From Saprospiraceae bacterium (GTDB taxonomy: Bacteria > Bacteroidota > Bacteroidia > Chitinophagales > Saprospiraceae): a stretch of DNA of 64,000 nt. Where the stretch lies: the NCBI GenBank assembly GCA_020627535.1, contig JAHDGU010000006.1:176290-240289 (forward strand), in the 5' to 3' direction. Below, one piece after another: positions 34,861 through 42,847 of this stretch; the stretch's first letter is position 1, and the number at the start of each line of letters is the position of its first letter. A program made the position numbers and the translations under genes. The notes beneath the pieces are model-generated. The model was not told where the DNA came from. It worked only from the letters and a program-made list of their open reading frames with translations, and did not search any database.

Positions 34861-36230
34861 AAGCATCAGTAGTAGATAGTGTAGACCGCTTCGTGAAGAA
34901 TGATGCCCGTGCAGACTGGCATGATGAGTCGCTGTGGACGGTGAGGAGCAAGCGAGATCTCTCCACAAAGCACATCAGCGAGTGGGAAGAGCTGCGAGAG
35001 ACTGCCAGCCAGATCAAGGACTATACCCTAGCCCATCTACCAGATCTGCTAGAGCAATTTGAGCGCAATGCGCAAGCCAATGGAATACAAGTACACTGGG
35101 CTAGAGATGCCAAGGAGCACAATCAGATCGTCTGTGAGATCCTACGATCTCACAAGATCGAGAAGGTCGTCAAGAGTAAGTCTATGCTCACAGAAGAGTG
35201 CAAGCTCAATGCATACCTTGAGGCCAATCGTATCGAGGTCGTGGACACTGATCTGGGAGAGCGAATCGTGCAGCTCAGAGAAGAGGAGCCAAGTCATATC
35301 GTCTTGCCAGCCATACATCTCAAGAAAGAAGAGATCGGAGAGCTCTTCTACGAGCATCTCGGTACCGAAGCAGGTGCCTCCGATCCCAAGTATCTCACAG
35401 AAGCCGCTCGGCAAGATCTGAGAGGCAGATTCCTCCAGACCCGAGCGGCCATCACAGGGGTCAACTTTGCCATAGCAGATACAGGAGGCGTGACCATCTG
35501 TACCAATGAGGGTAATGCCGACTTTGGTGTCAATCTGGCTGAGGTACAGATACACTGCGTGGGCATCGAAAAAATCATCCCACGACAAGAGCATCTAGGA
35601 GTCTTCACACGACTGCTAGCAAGATCAGCTACAGGCCAGGCAAGTACCATATTTACCTCGCACTATCTCAGACCACGCCATGATCAGGCGATGCATATCG
35701 TCTTGGTCGACAATGGACGGGTAGATCATCGAGCCCAAGAAGATTATAGAGCTGGTCTCAAGTGCATCCGATGCGGAGCCTGTATCAATACTTGTCCAGT
35801 CTACAGACGGGCTGGCGGTCATAGCTATCATGCGACCATCCCAGGTCCGATAGGCTCCATCCTCAATCCCGCACGCGCTCGTGAAGAGCATATAGATTTG
35901 CCATTTGCCTCGAGCCTATGTGGATCATGCTCAGACGTATGCCCCGTGAAGATTGATATCCATGAGCAACTCTACAAGCACAGACAAGATGTGTCACTAG
36001 CCAAGCTCCTCCCTAAGTCCAAGACACGGAGCTTTGGGCTGATTGCCAAGTTCCTATCTAGTCCTAGACTGTATCGCAAGGCTGGCTCGATGGGTCGATG
36101 GAGCCTCAGGAATCTTCCGAGGTGGATGATCTATCACAAAGCCAATCAGTGGGGCATCTACCGAGAGCTACCAACTGCTCCTAAGCAGAGCTTCAGAGAC
36201 TGGTACAAAGACAATCGGAAAGGCCAGTGA
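34857..36230 (+). CDS. lutB: Lactate utilization protein B (ferredoxin-type iron-sulfur protein)
   Basis: The 457-residue protein has a LUD domain in the first about 300 residues (IEKVVKSKSMLTEECKLNAYL, GVNFAIADTGGVTICTNEGN). Two cysteine clusters follow: CIRCGACINTCPVY near residue 302 and CGSCSDVCPVKI near residue 353, expected to hold two 4Fe-4S clusters. It is the electron-transfer subunit of the LutABC L-lactate oxidation system. It overlaps lutA and lutC by 4 bp each. Confidence 0.96.
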   Translation: MKASVVDSVDRFVKNDARADWHDESLWTVRSKRDLSTKHISEWEELRETASQIKDYTLAHLPDLLEQFERNAQANGIQVHWARDAKEHNQIVCEILRSHKIEKVVKSKSMLTEECKLNAYLEANRIEVVDTDLGERIVQLREEEPSHIVLPAIHLKKEEIGELFYEHLGTEAGASDPKYLTEAARQDLRGRFLQTRAAITGVNFAIADTGGVTICTNEGNADFGVNLAEVQIHCVGIEKIIPRQEHLGVFTRLLARSATGQASTIFTSHYLRPRHDQAMHIVLVDNGRVDHRAQEDYRAGLKCIRCGACINTCPVYRRAGGHSYHATIPGPIGSILNPARAREEHIDLPFASSLCGSCSDVCPVKIDIHEQLYKHRQDVSLAKLLPKSKTRSFGLIAKFLSSPRLYRKAGSMGRWSLRNLPRWMIYHKANQWGIYRELPTAPKQSFRDWYKDNRKGQ

Positions 36231-36793
36231 ATGCACGTAGAGACATCCTCGAGCGATTGCGCCAGACGCAATTTGAGGCCAAGCAGCCCGACCTGTCAGT
36301 GCGTGAGTCGAGATTACAGGAGCCGCTGCTAGATCGCTTTTTAGCGGAAGCGAAAAAAACGAAAATCTCAGTGATCACCGAGAGCCTAGACTGGAACCAA
36401 CTCATCAGCCAGCTGCCTGGAGACAAGGAACACATCTACAGTGACGATGTGCTCCCGATTGACACCGCCTACAGTACTGCATACGATCCCAACACAAGGG
36501 CTGAGCTAGATATAGCGATCGTCAAAAGCAAAATATCCGTAGCTGAGAATGCAGCTTGCTGGCTCGAGGATGATGAGCTCGCGCATAGACTCCTACCATT
36601 TGCCTGTGAGCAGCTCGTGATACGCATCCAGCGATCGGAGATGGTCGGCACGATGCATGAGGCCTATGCGCTCTTAGGCAAGGGACATGGATTTGGCGTA
36701 TTCGTCGCTGGACCATCCAAGACGGCTGATATAGAGCAGTCTCTGGTCATAGGAGCACAAGCGGCCCGAGGTCTTACTATCGTGGTAGAATGA
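36227..36793 (+). CDS. lutC: Lactate utilization protein C (LUD domain)
   Basis: A 188-residue LUD-domain protein with IAVVKSKISVAENAACWL-like sequence in the middle (IAIVKSKISVAENAACWL), the LVIRIQRSEMVGTMHEAY segment, and the C-terminal FVAGPSKTADIEQSLVIGA that matches LutC. It completes the LutABC complex. The start overlaps lutB and its end overlaps the esterase start by 4 bp. Confidence 0.93.
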   Translation: MNARRDILERLRQTQFEAKQPDLSVRESRLQEPLLDRFLAEAKKTKISVITESLDWNQLISQLPGDKEHIYSDDVLPIDTAYSTAYDPNTRAELDIAIVKSKISVAENAACWLEDDELAHRLLPFACEQLVIRIQRSEMVGTMHEAYALLGKGHGFGVFVAGPSKTADIEQSLVIGAQAARGLTIVVE

Positions 36794-37593
36794 TGCGCGT
36801 GATCTACATGATGACGATATTGCTGCTGCACATGCAGTCATGTGTGGCTCAAGGCCAAATCGAGCGTGATCTATACTACGGTGCTGCAGATGGAAATGAG
36901 TACGAGCAGAAGATGTGTCGCTTAGATCTCTATATCCCTGTTGGTATTGATCATCCTGATCTGCTCGTATGGATACATGGCGGTGGTCTCAAAGGAGGTC
37001 AGAAGCATTTCCCAGAGCGACTCATGGATCAAGGCTTTGCGATCGCGGCCATCGATTATCGCCTGCATCCGCAGGTGAAGCATCCTGTTTATATAGAAGA
37101 TGCAGCAAGGGCTCTAGCCTGGCTCCTCGAGCAACGAGAAGAGTATGGACTGTCGGAGCGATTGGTAGTCGCTGGTCACAGTGCAGGAGCTTATCTAGCC
37201 ACGATGATCGCCTACGATACGAGCTACTTGGCAGCCCATGGAAGAGCTGCCTCTGAGATCGATGCGATACTACCTCTCAGCGGCCATTGTATCACGCACT
37301 TCACTGTGAGAGCTGAGCGCGAGCAGTCCTATCATCAGGCTGTGGTCGATGAGTATGCACCACTGTATCACCTGTCTCTGGGCTGTCCTCGGACGATCCT
37401 GGTTACGGGTGATCGCGAGCTCGATATGGCCGGTCGCTACGAGGAGAACGCGCTCATGTATCGACTGCTCAAGGATCTAGGGCATGGAGATATCGAGCTC
37501 CATGAGTTAGCAGGCCAGGATCACAATATGGTACAAGCATCCATGCCGATCATCTTGGCCGAGATGAAGCGGGTATCAGTCAAAAACGACTAG
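36790..37593 (+). CDS. Exported alpha/beta-hydrolase (esterase)
   Basis: A 267-residue protein with a signal peptide ending near QSCVAQG. It has the hormone-sensitive-lipase/BD-FAE-type oxyanion motif VWIHGGGLKGGQ, the nucleophile elbow GHSAGAYLA with Ser, Asp in VTGDRELDMA and His in GQDHNMVQA. Such enzymes remove short acyl or feruloyl-like esters from carbohydrates. As the last gene of the rhamnose operon, overlapping lutC by 4 bp, it probably strips acetyl groups from the rhamnose-containing glycan before hydrolysis. The Cys near the signal end could also make it a lipoprotein, though the context is not a clear lipobox. The substrate is inferred. Confidence 0.85.
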   Translation: MMRVIYMMTILLLHMQSCVAQGQIERDLYYGAADGNEYEQKMCRLDLYIPVGIDHPDLLVWIHGGGLKGGQKHFPERLMDQGFAIAAIDYRLHPQVKHPVYIEDAARALAWLLEQREEYGLSERLVVAGHSAGAYLATMIAYDTSYLAAHGRAASEIDAILPLSGHCITHFTVRAEREQSYHQAVVDEYAPLYHLSLGCPRTILVTGDRELDMAGRYEENALMYRLLKDLGHGDIELHELAGQDHNMVQASMPIILAEMKRVSVKND

Positions 37594-38156
37594 CGCATCA
37601 CTGCAAAGCCGATGTGACTATTGCCGGTCTCCTTGTCTACATAGAGGATTCGATCTGGACTGATGCCATTACAGGTGCGCGTATTGCATAAGTACGATCC
37701 ACCAGCCAGCCGGATCTGTCCCAAGGCGTCGGTGGTCGTGGTGATGTCCCAGACATTCCCTACGACATGGACTTTGTTTAAGGGCTCGATCCTATCAGCA
37801 TCGCTCACGATAGGTCGCTGATCAGATGATGCCAAATCCCAATACTCGTCGTAGCTTGGAAGTCTAGTGTTGGACCACTTGCAGTAAGCTTGTGCATCAT
37901 TGAAGCTGACTTGCGTGACAGGCATCTCATCGAGCGGTCGACCTTGTAAAGTGGGATTGGTCCATGCGAGTCCGCTGCTGGTATCATAGCGCAGCACATC
38001 TAGTTGTATGATGGACCAGCCGTAGCGCTCCGCATCTGTGACGTATCCAGTCTCTTCTACAAATCTGGAGAAGTCTCCCACACTCACTGGTTCCAGTCTT
38101 GATGAGTCACATGATAGCAGGGTTATGACCCCTATGATGATGAAGATCGACCTCAT
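37590..38156 (-). CDS. Short FGE/SUMF1-domain lipoprotein
   Basis: A 188-residue lipoprotein (lipobox TLLSC, Cys16) carrying a SUMF1/formylglycine-generating-enzyme domain. Matching segments are FVEETGYVTDAERYGWS, MPVTQVSFNDAQAYCKW, TRLPSYDEYWDLAS, VGNVWDITT, and GGSYLCNTRTCNG with Cys157 and Cys162 at the same spacing as the two copper-binding catalytic cysteines of FGE. The end SHIGFAVMR also matches. It lacks the usual first 60-70 residues (the GGxFxMGS region) and is far below the about 300 residues of known FGEs. It may activate the two cysteine-type sulfatases in this window after export, or be a non-catalytic SUMF1 relative. It is convergent with the esterase gene (4-bp overlap) and follows the DUF547 gene with an ATGA overlap. 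Confidence 0.82.
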   Translation of the reverse strand: MRSIFIIIGVITLLSCDSSRLEPVSVGDFSRFVEETGYVTDAERYGWSIIQLDVLRYDTSSGLAWTNPTLQGRPLDEMPVTQVSFNDAQAYCKWSNTRLPSYDEYWDLASSDQRPIVSDADRIEPLNKVHVVGNVWDITTTTDALGQIRLAGGSYLCNTRTCNGISPDRILYVDKETGNSHIGFAVMR

Positions 38157-38833
38157 GCCCAGTTGGATAGATCTTCTTCCCAGTTGTAATCGGCATAGCT
38201 GATCTTGTATCCCTTGAGATCTTGACCGAGTACTTTCTGTAGTAAGGTACGCGTGCCTGTCTTGCCACCAAAGTCTGCTTGGTACCAGAGGAATAGCTTG
38301 CTGATCTTGAGGGTCTTCTTGATAGGATCGAGGACGGACTCATTGATGATGAAGTTCTCTGTGGCGACAGAGATCTGCTGATCGTAGAGAGCTATCTTGT
38401 AGGACAAGATTGGGGGGCAGCTTTTGGCACCGCAGTTGAGCGCGAAGTGGATACGGTGATCCAGATGCTCCACAGCAAGAGCTTTGATATGATTGGGGGT
38501 AAAAAGGCTGGGTAGGTAGCCGAGAGAGATCTTGGAGCGATAGCGGCGTAGTATGCCATGCTCGATGTCATCTAGGCTAAACTTCTGTCCAGCGATGAGG
38601 ACCTTCCGTGCGCGATAGATGGCAGGGCGGTTGAGCTGTTGATCTCTCCGCAGAATGAGGAAGTAGGCATTGTAGCAATTGATCCAGAAGACAGCTTTCT
38701 TTTTGTCCGTGTCGAGCTCCATGTCGAGCTGCTCTAGAGTACCAGCGGCAAGACTGCTCATCTGATTTTGATATGGCTGCTCCAGCTTGACTTGTCTAAG
38801 GATATCTATGGATGATGTGATGTACTTGGGCAT
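38153..38833 (-). CDS. DUF547-domain protein
   Basis: The 226-residue protein is almost entirely a DUF547 domain: KKKAVFWINCYNAYFLIL near residues 44-61, FSLDDIEHGILRRY near 85-98, and HFALNCGAKSCPPILSY near 128-144. The invariant Asn-Cys-Tyr-Asn and Cys-x6-Cys-type residues are kept. The domain resembles papain-fold proteins, but no reaction is established. There is no signal peptide. Its stop overlaps the start of the FGE-like gene, so the two are co-translated. Confidence 0.88.
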   Translation of the reverse strand: MPKYITSSIDILRQVKLEQPYQNQMSSLAAGTLEQLDMELDTDKKKAVFWINCYNAYFLILRRDQQLNRPAIYRARKVLIAGQKFSLDDIEHGILRRYRSKISLGYLPSLFTPNHIKALAVEHLDHRIHFALNCGAKSCPPILSYKIALYDQQISVATENFIINESVLDPIKKTLKISKLFLWYQADFGGKTGTRTLLQKVLGQDLKGYKISYADYNWEEDLSNWA

Positions 38834-38870
38834 GGTATGCTGAAGGTACTAAAGCGTGAACATTTAAGCA

Positions 38871-38909
38871 TTGACAAGGTGTACAAAATTACGTACATTT
38901 AAACGTACA
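38871..38909 (+). promoter_or_regulatory. yefM-yoeB promoter with TGTACA operators
   Basis: TTG at 38871-38873 and TACATTTA at 38894-38901, separated by 20 bp, fit the Bacteroidota -33/-7 promoter pattern (TTG, TAnnTTTG) with one mismatch. Three GTACA half-palindromes recur at exactly 12-bp steps: TGTACA at 38880-38885, CGTACA at 38892-38897 and CGTACA at 38904-38909. YefM of E. coli is known to bind operators with a TGTACA core, so this is probably the autoregulatory site. Confidence 0.65.
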
Positions 38910-38918
38910 AATATTGCC

Positions 38919-39191
38919 ATGAGAGCCATCACCATATCAAACCTCAGATCTAGGATCAAGTATTACTTTGACTCGGTCATAAATTCTTCTGAAGTCTTGA
39001 TCGTCCCTAGAAACAATGATGACGAGGACGAATCAGTGGTGATTATGTCCTTGAAGGAATACAATGCATTGCAAGAGACTAATTACCTACTATCCACCAG
39101 GGCCAACAGAAAGAGGCTCCTTGAGTCAATGGAGCAAGGGGAATCGGGCAAGACGCGGGAAGTCGATCTGGACGACCTCATCAAAGGATGA
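38919..39191 (+). CDS. yefM: YefM/Phd-family antitoxin
   Basis: 90 residues from the ATG at 38919, which matches the usual YefM start ([18 protein letters not shown]); the frame upstream runs into the promoter and is not coding. The N-terminal half is the DNA-binding dimerisation domain with [18 protein letters not shown], and the acidic C-terminal tail ([11 protein letters not shown]) is the part expected to wrap around the toxin. It neutralises YoeB and represses its own promoter, where TGTACA-type sites are visible. The toxin start overlaps the stop (ATGA). Confidence 0.93.
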   Translation: MRAITISNLRSRIKYYFDSVINSSEVLIVPRNNDDEDESVVIMSLKEYNALQETNYLLSTRANRKRLLESMEQGESGKTREVDLDDLIKG

Positions 39192-39460
39192 AAATTGTCT
39201 TTACAGAGCATGCCTGGGATGATCTCACTTATTGGATAGACCACGACATTGATCAAATCAAAAAAATCAAAGAACTGATCATTTCCATTCAATCAAGTCC
39301 ATTCAAGGGCCTTGGGAAGCCTGAGCCACTAAAGCACCAACTGAGAGGTTATTGGTCAAGAAGGATCAATGAAGAGCACAGACTCGTCTATGAAATCACT
39401 GGAACGAAGAGTGTAGATCAGATGTGCACGATTATTCAATGTAGATTTCATTATAAGTAA
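39188..39460 (+). CDS. yoeB: YoeB-family mRNA interferase toxin
   Basis: A 90-residue RelE-superfamily ribonuclease of the YoeB type: [18 protein letters not shown] and EEHRLVYEI. The catalytic residues known in E. coli are at equivalent places: Glu46, Arg65, and the C-terminal His-Tyr pair (88-89). It cleaves mRNA in the ribosomal A site when free of its antitoxin. No residue essential for activity is missing, so the system looks intact. Confidence 0.95.
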   Translation: MKIVFTEHAWDDLTYWIDHDIDQIKKIKELIISIQSSPFKGLGKPEPLKHQLRGYWSRRINEEHRLVYEITGTKSVDQMCTIIQCRFHYK

Positions 39461-39483
39461 GTGGGAGTCGTACTTAGGTTAAA

Positions 39484-40029
39484 TCACTGAAACTCGATAT
39501 AGTCCAACTCTATCACAAATTCACACGCCTTTTTATCTCCGGTGATAATTCCCATGCGCTTGATCTGAGACAGCACATCTGCATCGATAGACTGGCCAGT
39601 AGCTTCACCAATCCGAGTCTCCTGGAGATCTGCTAGGGGATAGGTCACTGTGACCCATTCATCACTCTTCTTATAGTGTAGTCTGTGGCCAGGGCGATAC
39701 CACTCAGCATGATGCTGCATCGTGAGATAGAAGGATTGTCCTGTCGCACGGGATCTCAAGGTGACCGTACTGTAGAGGCTGAGATCATAAGCCTTCCATG
39801 GAGCCCTCATACTGGAAAATCCGCCGTTGTTGGCCAAGGAGACCTCGCCGCTGAATAGCAAGTGATCATCCTCCAGCGTGATCTTGCCACTAGACCTACC
39901 ACCCATCACTCCATCCACGACCACAGTCCATGGTTCATCCATCTCCTCACGGAAGTCAATCTTGTAACTACTGGACATTTGCGCGAAAGCGCTCAAAGCA
40001 AATAAGGAACTCATCAAGATAGGCATCAT
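39484..40029 (-). CDS. Exported CIA30-family protein
   Basis: About 181 residues from the Met at 40029, which gives a short signal peptide ending SAFAQ. The mature part is a CIA30/NDUFAF1-like beta-sandwich: WTVVVDGVMGGRSSGKI, FSGEVSLANNGGFSSMRAP, DLSLYSTVTLRSRATGQSF and the ending FVIELDYIEFQ. Despite the family name (complex I intermediate-associated), bacterial members are often secreted and have no shown link to complex I; a carbohydrate-binding-like role is possible. An exact copy of the hairpin element overlaps the signal-peptide cleavage region at 39976-39992. Confidence 0.87.
   Translation of the reverse strand: MMPILMSSLFALSAFAQMSSSYKIDFREEMDEPWTVVVDGVMGGRSSGKITLEDDHLLFSGEVSLANNGGFSSMRAPWKAYDLSLYSTVTLRSRATGQSFYLTMQHHAEWYRPGHRLHYKKSDEWVTVTYPLADLQETRIGEATGQSIDADVLSQIKRMGIITGDKKACEFVIELDYIEFQ
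39976..39992 (+). repeat. CATTT-hairpin element, exact copy (GCGC stem, GAAA loop)
   Basis: Reads CATTT-GCGC-GAAA-GCGC on the plus strand, antisense to the CIA30 gene, over codons for AFAQM. The same 17 bases occur at 52622-52638. Confidence 0.75.
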
Positions 40030-40158
40030 CCTAGTCTCTAACACCACAAGCAGAAAATTGATGCAGCAAGCCTGATCTGACAAGGAACAATGCTCGTGGG
40101 AGCACCGTTATTTCCCTTGGTATCGCGGATCGCGATATCGCTAACTTTGAGCCCAACT

Positions 40159-40506
40159 ATGCTACTACAAATTTTTAAATCCAAGATCCACCGGGCGACT
40201 GTTACAGAAGCCAATCTCAACTATGTGGGAAGTATCACCATAGACGAGGACCTCATCGAGGCAGCGGGTATCTACGAGGGTGAGCGTGTACAGATCGTCA
40301 ATAATAATAATGGTGAGCGTCTAGAGACATATGTCATCAAAGGGGAGCGCGGATCAGGCACTGTGTGTCTCAACGGCGCTGCAGCGCGCAAGGTAGAGGT
40401 CGGTGATGTGGTCATCATCATCTCGTATGGGTGGATGACGCCAGATGAGGCCAAGACCTTCAAAGCCAAGAGCGTCTTCCCTGACGAAAAGAATCAGCTC
40501 ACATAA
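40159..40506 (+). CDS. panD: Aspartate 1-decarboxylase
   Basis: The ATG at 40159 gives a 115-residue PanD of normal length: Lys9, Tyr22 and the self-cleavage site Gly24-Ser25 (YVGSITID) are all in the expected places, so the Ser25-derived pyruvoyl group can form. Other conserved parts are [13 protein letters not shown] and [14 protein letters not shown]. It makes beta-alanine for pantothenate and CoA synthesis in the cytoplasm. It heads a run of six same-strand genes with short gaps or overlaps. Confidence 0.97.
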   Translation: MLLQIFKSKIHRATVTEANLNYVGSITIDEDLIEAAGIYEGERVQIVNNNNGERLETYVIKGERGSGTVCLNGAAARKVEVGDVVIIISYGWMTPDEAKTFKAKSVFPDEKNQLT

Positions 40507-40515
40507 TCCCAGTCC

Positions 40516-41583
40516 TTGAAAAAACAACTGTTCAACGTCCTCAAGATCGTAGGATTTCTGTCTTTTGGGTCAGCGATCCTCTATCTCGTCTATCGCTCTG
40601 TGAACAAAGGCTACATGGAGGATTGCATTGCGGAAGGCAATGCGGCAGAAGCTTGCAACCTGATTGATAAGGTCTGGCAAGACTTCCAAGGAGCCAACTA
40701 TTGGTGGCTCGCGGGTATCATCTTTGTCTTTATGCTCAGCAATGTCAGCCGAGCACTGCGATGGAACATGCTCTTCAAGCCACTCGGGCATACTGTCAGT
40801 TTTGTTAATTCCTTCTTTGCCATCATGCTAGGCTACTTTGCCAATCTTGGATTTCCTCGAGCAGGAGAGTTTGTACGAGGTAGCACCTTGGCTGCCTATG
40901 AGAAACTACCCTTCGAGCAGTCTATGGGCACGATTGTCGTAGACCGGATTATGGACTTCATCTGTCTAGCGATCATCATCTTGCTGGCAGTGGTATTTGA
41001 GTATGAGCTGATCGCTGGCTATCTCTCAGGGATGGCCGACAATGCTGTCAGGACCGGCATCACGCTGGGTATAGCAGGATTATTGACGGCAGGGATCATA
41101 TGGCTCATTTGGAAGAATCGTGAGCGTCTCAGTCAATTCAAGGTCTATCAAAAGATTGAAAAACTCTTCAAGGGTTTCATCGAGGGTATAGCTACTGTAC
41201 GCAAACTTGATCGACCAGTGCTCTTTATCTTCCACACGATCTTGATTTGGGTATGTTATTATCTCATGACCTACCTATGCTTTTACAGTTATGAGCCGAC
41301 GGCTTTTCTGGGCTGGCAAGAAGGACTCACCATATTTCTTTTTGGTGCTATCGGGATGATCATACCGAGCCCCGGTGGTATGGGCAGCTATCATGCCATG
41401 CTCATCGCTGGATTGGCGATCTACGGCGTGAATCAGTATGACGGCTTCAGCTATGCCAACTTGATCTTTTTCACTGTGCAGATATTTGGCAATATCCTCT
41501 TTGGCATCTTGGCGCTGATAGTACTGCCAATTTACAATGGAGGTAAGAAGACACATGAAGACGCAGTCGACACTGCAGGATAA
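40516..41583 (+). CDS. UPF0104/LPG-synthase-TM-like flippase-type membrane protein
   Basis: A 355-residue inner-membrane protein with about eight helices and a TTG start 10 bp after panD. It carries the hallmark segments of the lysylphosphatidylglycerol synthase TM region/YbhN family: NVSRALRWNMLFKPLG near 75-90, LGYFANLGFPRAGEFVRG near 110-127, MGTIVVDRIMDFICL near 138-152, and GMIIPSPGGMGSYHAM near 285-300. It lacks the catalytic aminoacyl-transfer domain of MprF, so it may move a lipid rather than modify one. The substrate is unknown. Confidence 0.87.
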   Translation: MKKQLFNVLKIVGFLSFGSAILYLVYRSVNKGYMEDCIAEGNAAEACNLIDKVWQDFQGANYWWLAGIIFVFMLSNVSRALRWNMLFKPLGHTVSFVNSFFAIMLGYFANLGFPRAGEFVRGSTLAAYEKLPFEQSMGTIVVDRIMDFICLAIIILLAVVFEYELIAGYLSGMADNAVRTGITLGIAGLLTAGIIWLIWKNRERLSQFKVYQKIEKLFKGFIEGIATVRKLDRPVLFIFHTILIWVCYYLMTYLCFYSYEPTAFLGWQEGLTIFLFGAIGMIIPSPGGMGSYHAMLIAGLAIYGVNQYDGFSYANLIFFTVQIFGNILFGILALIVLPIYNGGKKTHEDAVDTAG

Positions 41584-42043
41584 GATCTGCGACTGGGATG
41601 AGCTGAGGGCTTTCGCCCAAATGTGCCGTGAAGAAGGAAAAACTCTCGCATTCACCAATGGCTGCTTCGATGTCTTGCATCCAGGACATGTCCTCTACTT
41701 ACACGAGGCCGCTAAGCAAGCAGACGTGCTAGTCCTAGGACTCAATAGCGATGACAGCGTCTCCCGTCTCAAAGGGCCATCAAGGCCCATACAAGATCAA
41801 AATGCCAGAGCACTAGTACTCGCTGGGCTTGAGAGCATCGCTCGGATCTGCATCTTCGATCAAGATACTCCGCTTGATCTGATCCAGCTGATCCAGCCTC
41901 ATGTGCTGATCAAAGGCGGAGACTATGAGATTAAGGACATCGTAGGTGCTCCAGAAGTCACTGCAAGTGGTGGGAAAGTCCTCACCGTACCGTTCGTCGA
42001 GGGACACTCCAGCACATCCATCATCCAAAAGATCCAATCATGA
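41555..42043 (+). CDS. HldE/RfaE2-type heptose-1-phosphate nucleotidyltransferase
   Basis: 162 residues from the ATG at 41555, overlapping the flippase gene by 29 bp. It is a stand-alone nucleotidyltransferase domain with FTNGCFDVLHPGHVLYL (HxGH), GLNSDDSVSRLKGPSRP, and the ending GHSSTSIIQKI that replaces the ISTS(T) motif. The family activates D-glycero-beta-D-manno-heptose 1-phosphate for LPS inner core. No kinase domain is attached, as is common in Bacteroidota. The hairpin element at 41607-41623 is embedded in codons for RAFAQM, without an insertion relative to family spacing. Confidence 0.9.
   Translation: MKTQSTLQDKICDWDELRAFAQMCREEGKTLAFTNGCFDVLHPGHVLYLHEAAKQADVLVLGLNSDDSVSRLKGPSRPIQDQNARALVLAGLESIARICIFDQDTPLDLIQLIQPHVLIKGGDYEIKDIVGAPEVTASGGKVLTVPFVEGHSSTSIIQKIQS
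41607..41623 (-). repeat. CATTT-hairpin element, exact copy (GGGC stem, GAAA loop)
   Basis: The plus strand reads GGGC-TTTC-GCCC-AAATG. It lies near the 5' end of the nucleotidyltransferase gene, antisense to it. Confidence 0.75.
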
Positions 42044-42846
42044 GCACAACTGTCCAAGATATCATCAACTACGTAGACTCGATTGCGCCATTCAAACTGC
42101 AAGAGTCTTATGACAATGCTCGTCTGATCACAGGGAGCCCAAGCTGGGAAGTCTCAGGAGTGCTGTGCAGCTTGGACGCAGTAGAGGCTGTCATCGACGA
42201 GGCGCTTACCACAGGCTGCAATCTGGTCCTGGCTCACCATCCGATCGTATTCAGCGGACTGAAGTCTATCACAGGAGCTACATATATTGAGCGCACGATG
42301 ATCAAGGCAATAAAGCATGATATCGCCATACTAGCTGTTCATACCAATCTCGATAGTGTACACCCTGGTGGAGTCAATAGCAGATTCGCTGATCTGCTGG
42401 GTCTCTCAGAGTGCGAAGTCTTGCTGCCCAAGCCCTATGAAGGAGAGGCAAAGATCACAGCAGGTATTGGCCTCGTGGGCAATCTACCAGCGCCTATGGA
42501 TCAAGATCTATTTCTTGATCATGTCAAGTCTTGCATGAATCTCAAGCTCATCAAGCATACACCATGGCTAGGGGAAGGAATCCTACGCGTGGCCGTGTGT
42601 GGGGGAAGTGGGAGCTTTGTACTACCTCAAGCTATAGCTGCTGGGGCGCATGTTTTGATCACGGCTGACTACAAGTATCATCAGTTTTTTGATGCCAATG
42701 AAGAGATCATCATCTTGGACATCGGACACTATGAATCTGAGCGTCATACCATAGAGCTGTTGCACGAGATGATCACGGAGAATTTCAGTACTTTTGCAGC
42801 CCACTGCACGAAAGTGGACACAAATCCTGTAGAATACTACCTCTAA
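42040..42846 (+). CDS. Nif3/YbgI-family dinuclear metal-centre protein
   Basis: The 268-residue protein has the metal-binding pattern of the NIF3/YqfO family: NLVLAHHPIVFSGLKS near residues 63-79, AVHTNLDSVHPGGVNSRFA near 98-116, and DIGHYESERHTIELL near 225-240. The bacterial family is often annotated GTP cyclohydrolase 1 type 2, but the activity is not settled. The inserted PII-like domain of longer members is absent. It overlaps the preceding gene by 4 bp and ends 1 bp before the zinc-ribbon gene, an adjacency frequent in Bacteroidota. Confidence 0.92.
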   Translation: MSTTVQDIINYVDSIAPFKLQESYDNARLITGSPSWEVSGVLCSLDAVEAVIDEALTTGCNLVLAHHPIVFSGLKSITGATYIERTMIKAIKHDIAILAVHTNLDSVHPGGVNSRFADLLGLSECEVLLPKPYEGEAKITAGIGLVGNLPAPMDQDLFLDHVKSCMNLKLIKHTPWLGEGILRVAVCGGSGSFVLPQAIAAGAHVLITADYKYHQFFDANEEIIILDIGHYESERHTIELLHEMITENFSTFAAHCTKVDTNPVEYYL

Positions 42847-42847
42847 T

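Noticed and set aside
40642..40662. GCATTGC...GCAATGC inverted repeat in the flippase gene
   Set aside because: The flank is not CATTT plus a GNRA loop and the loop has five bases; ordinary coding palindrome.
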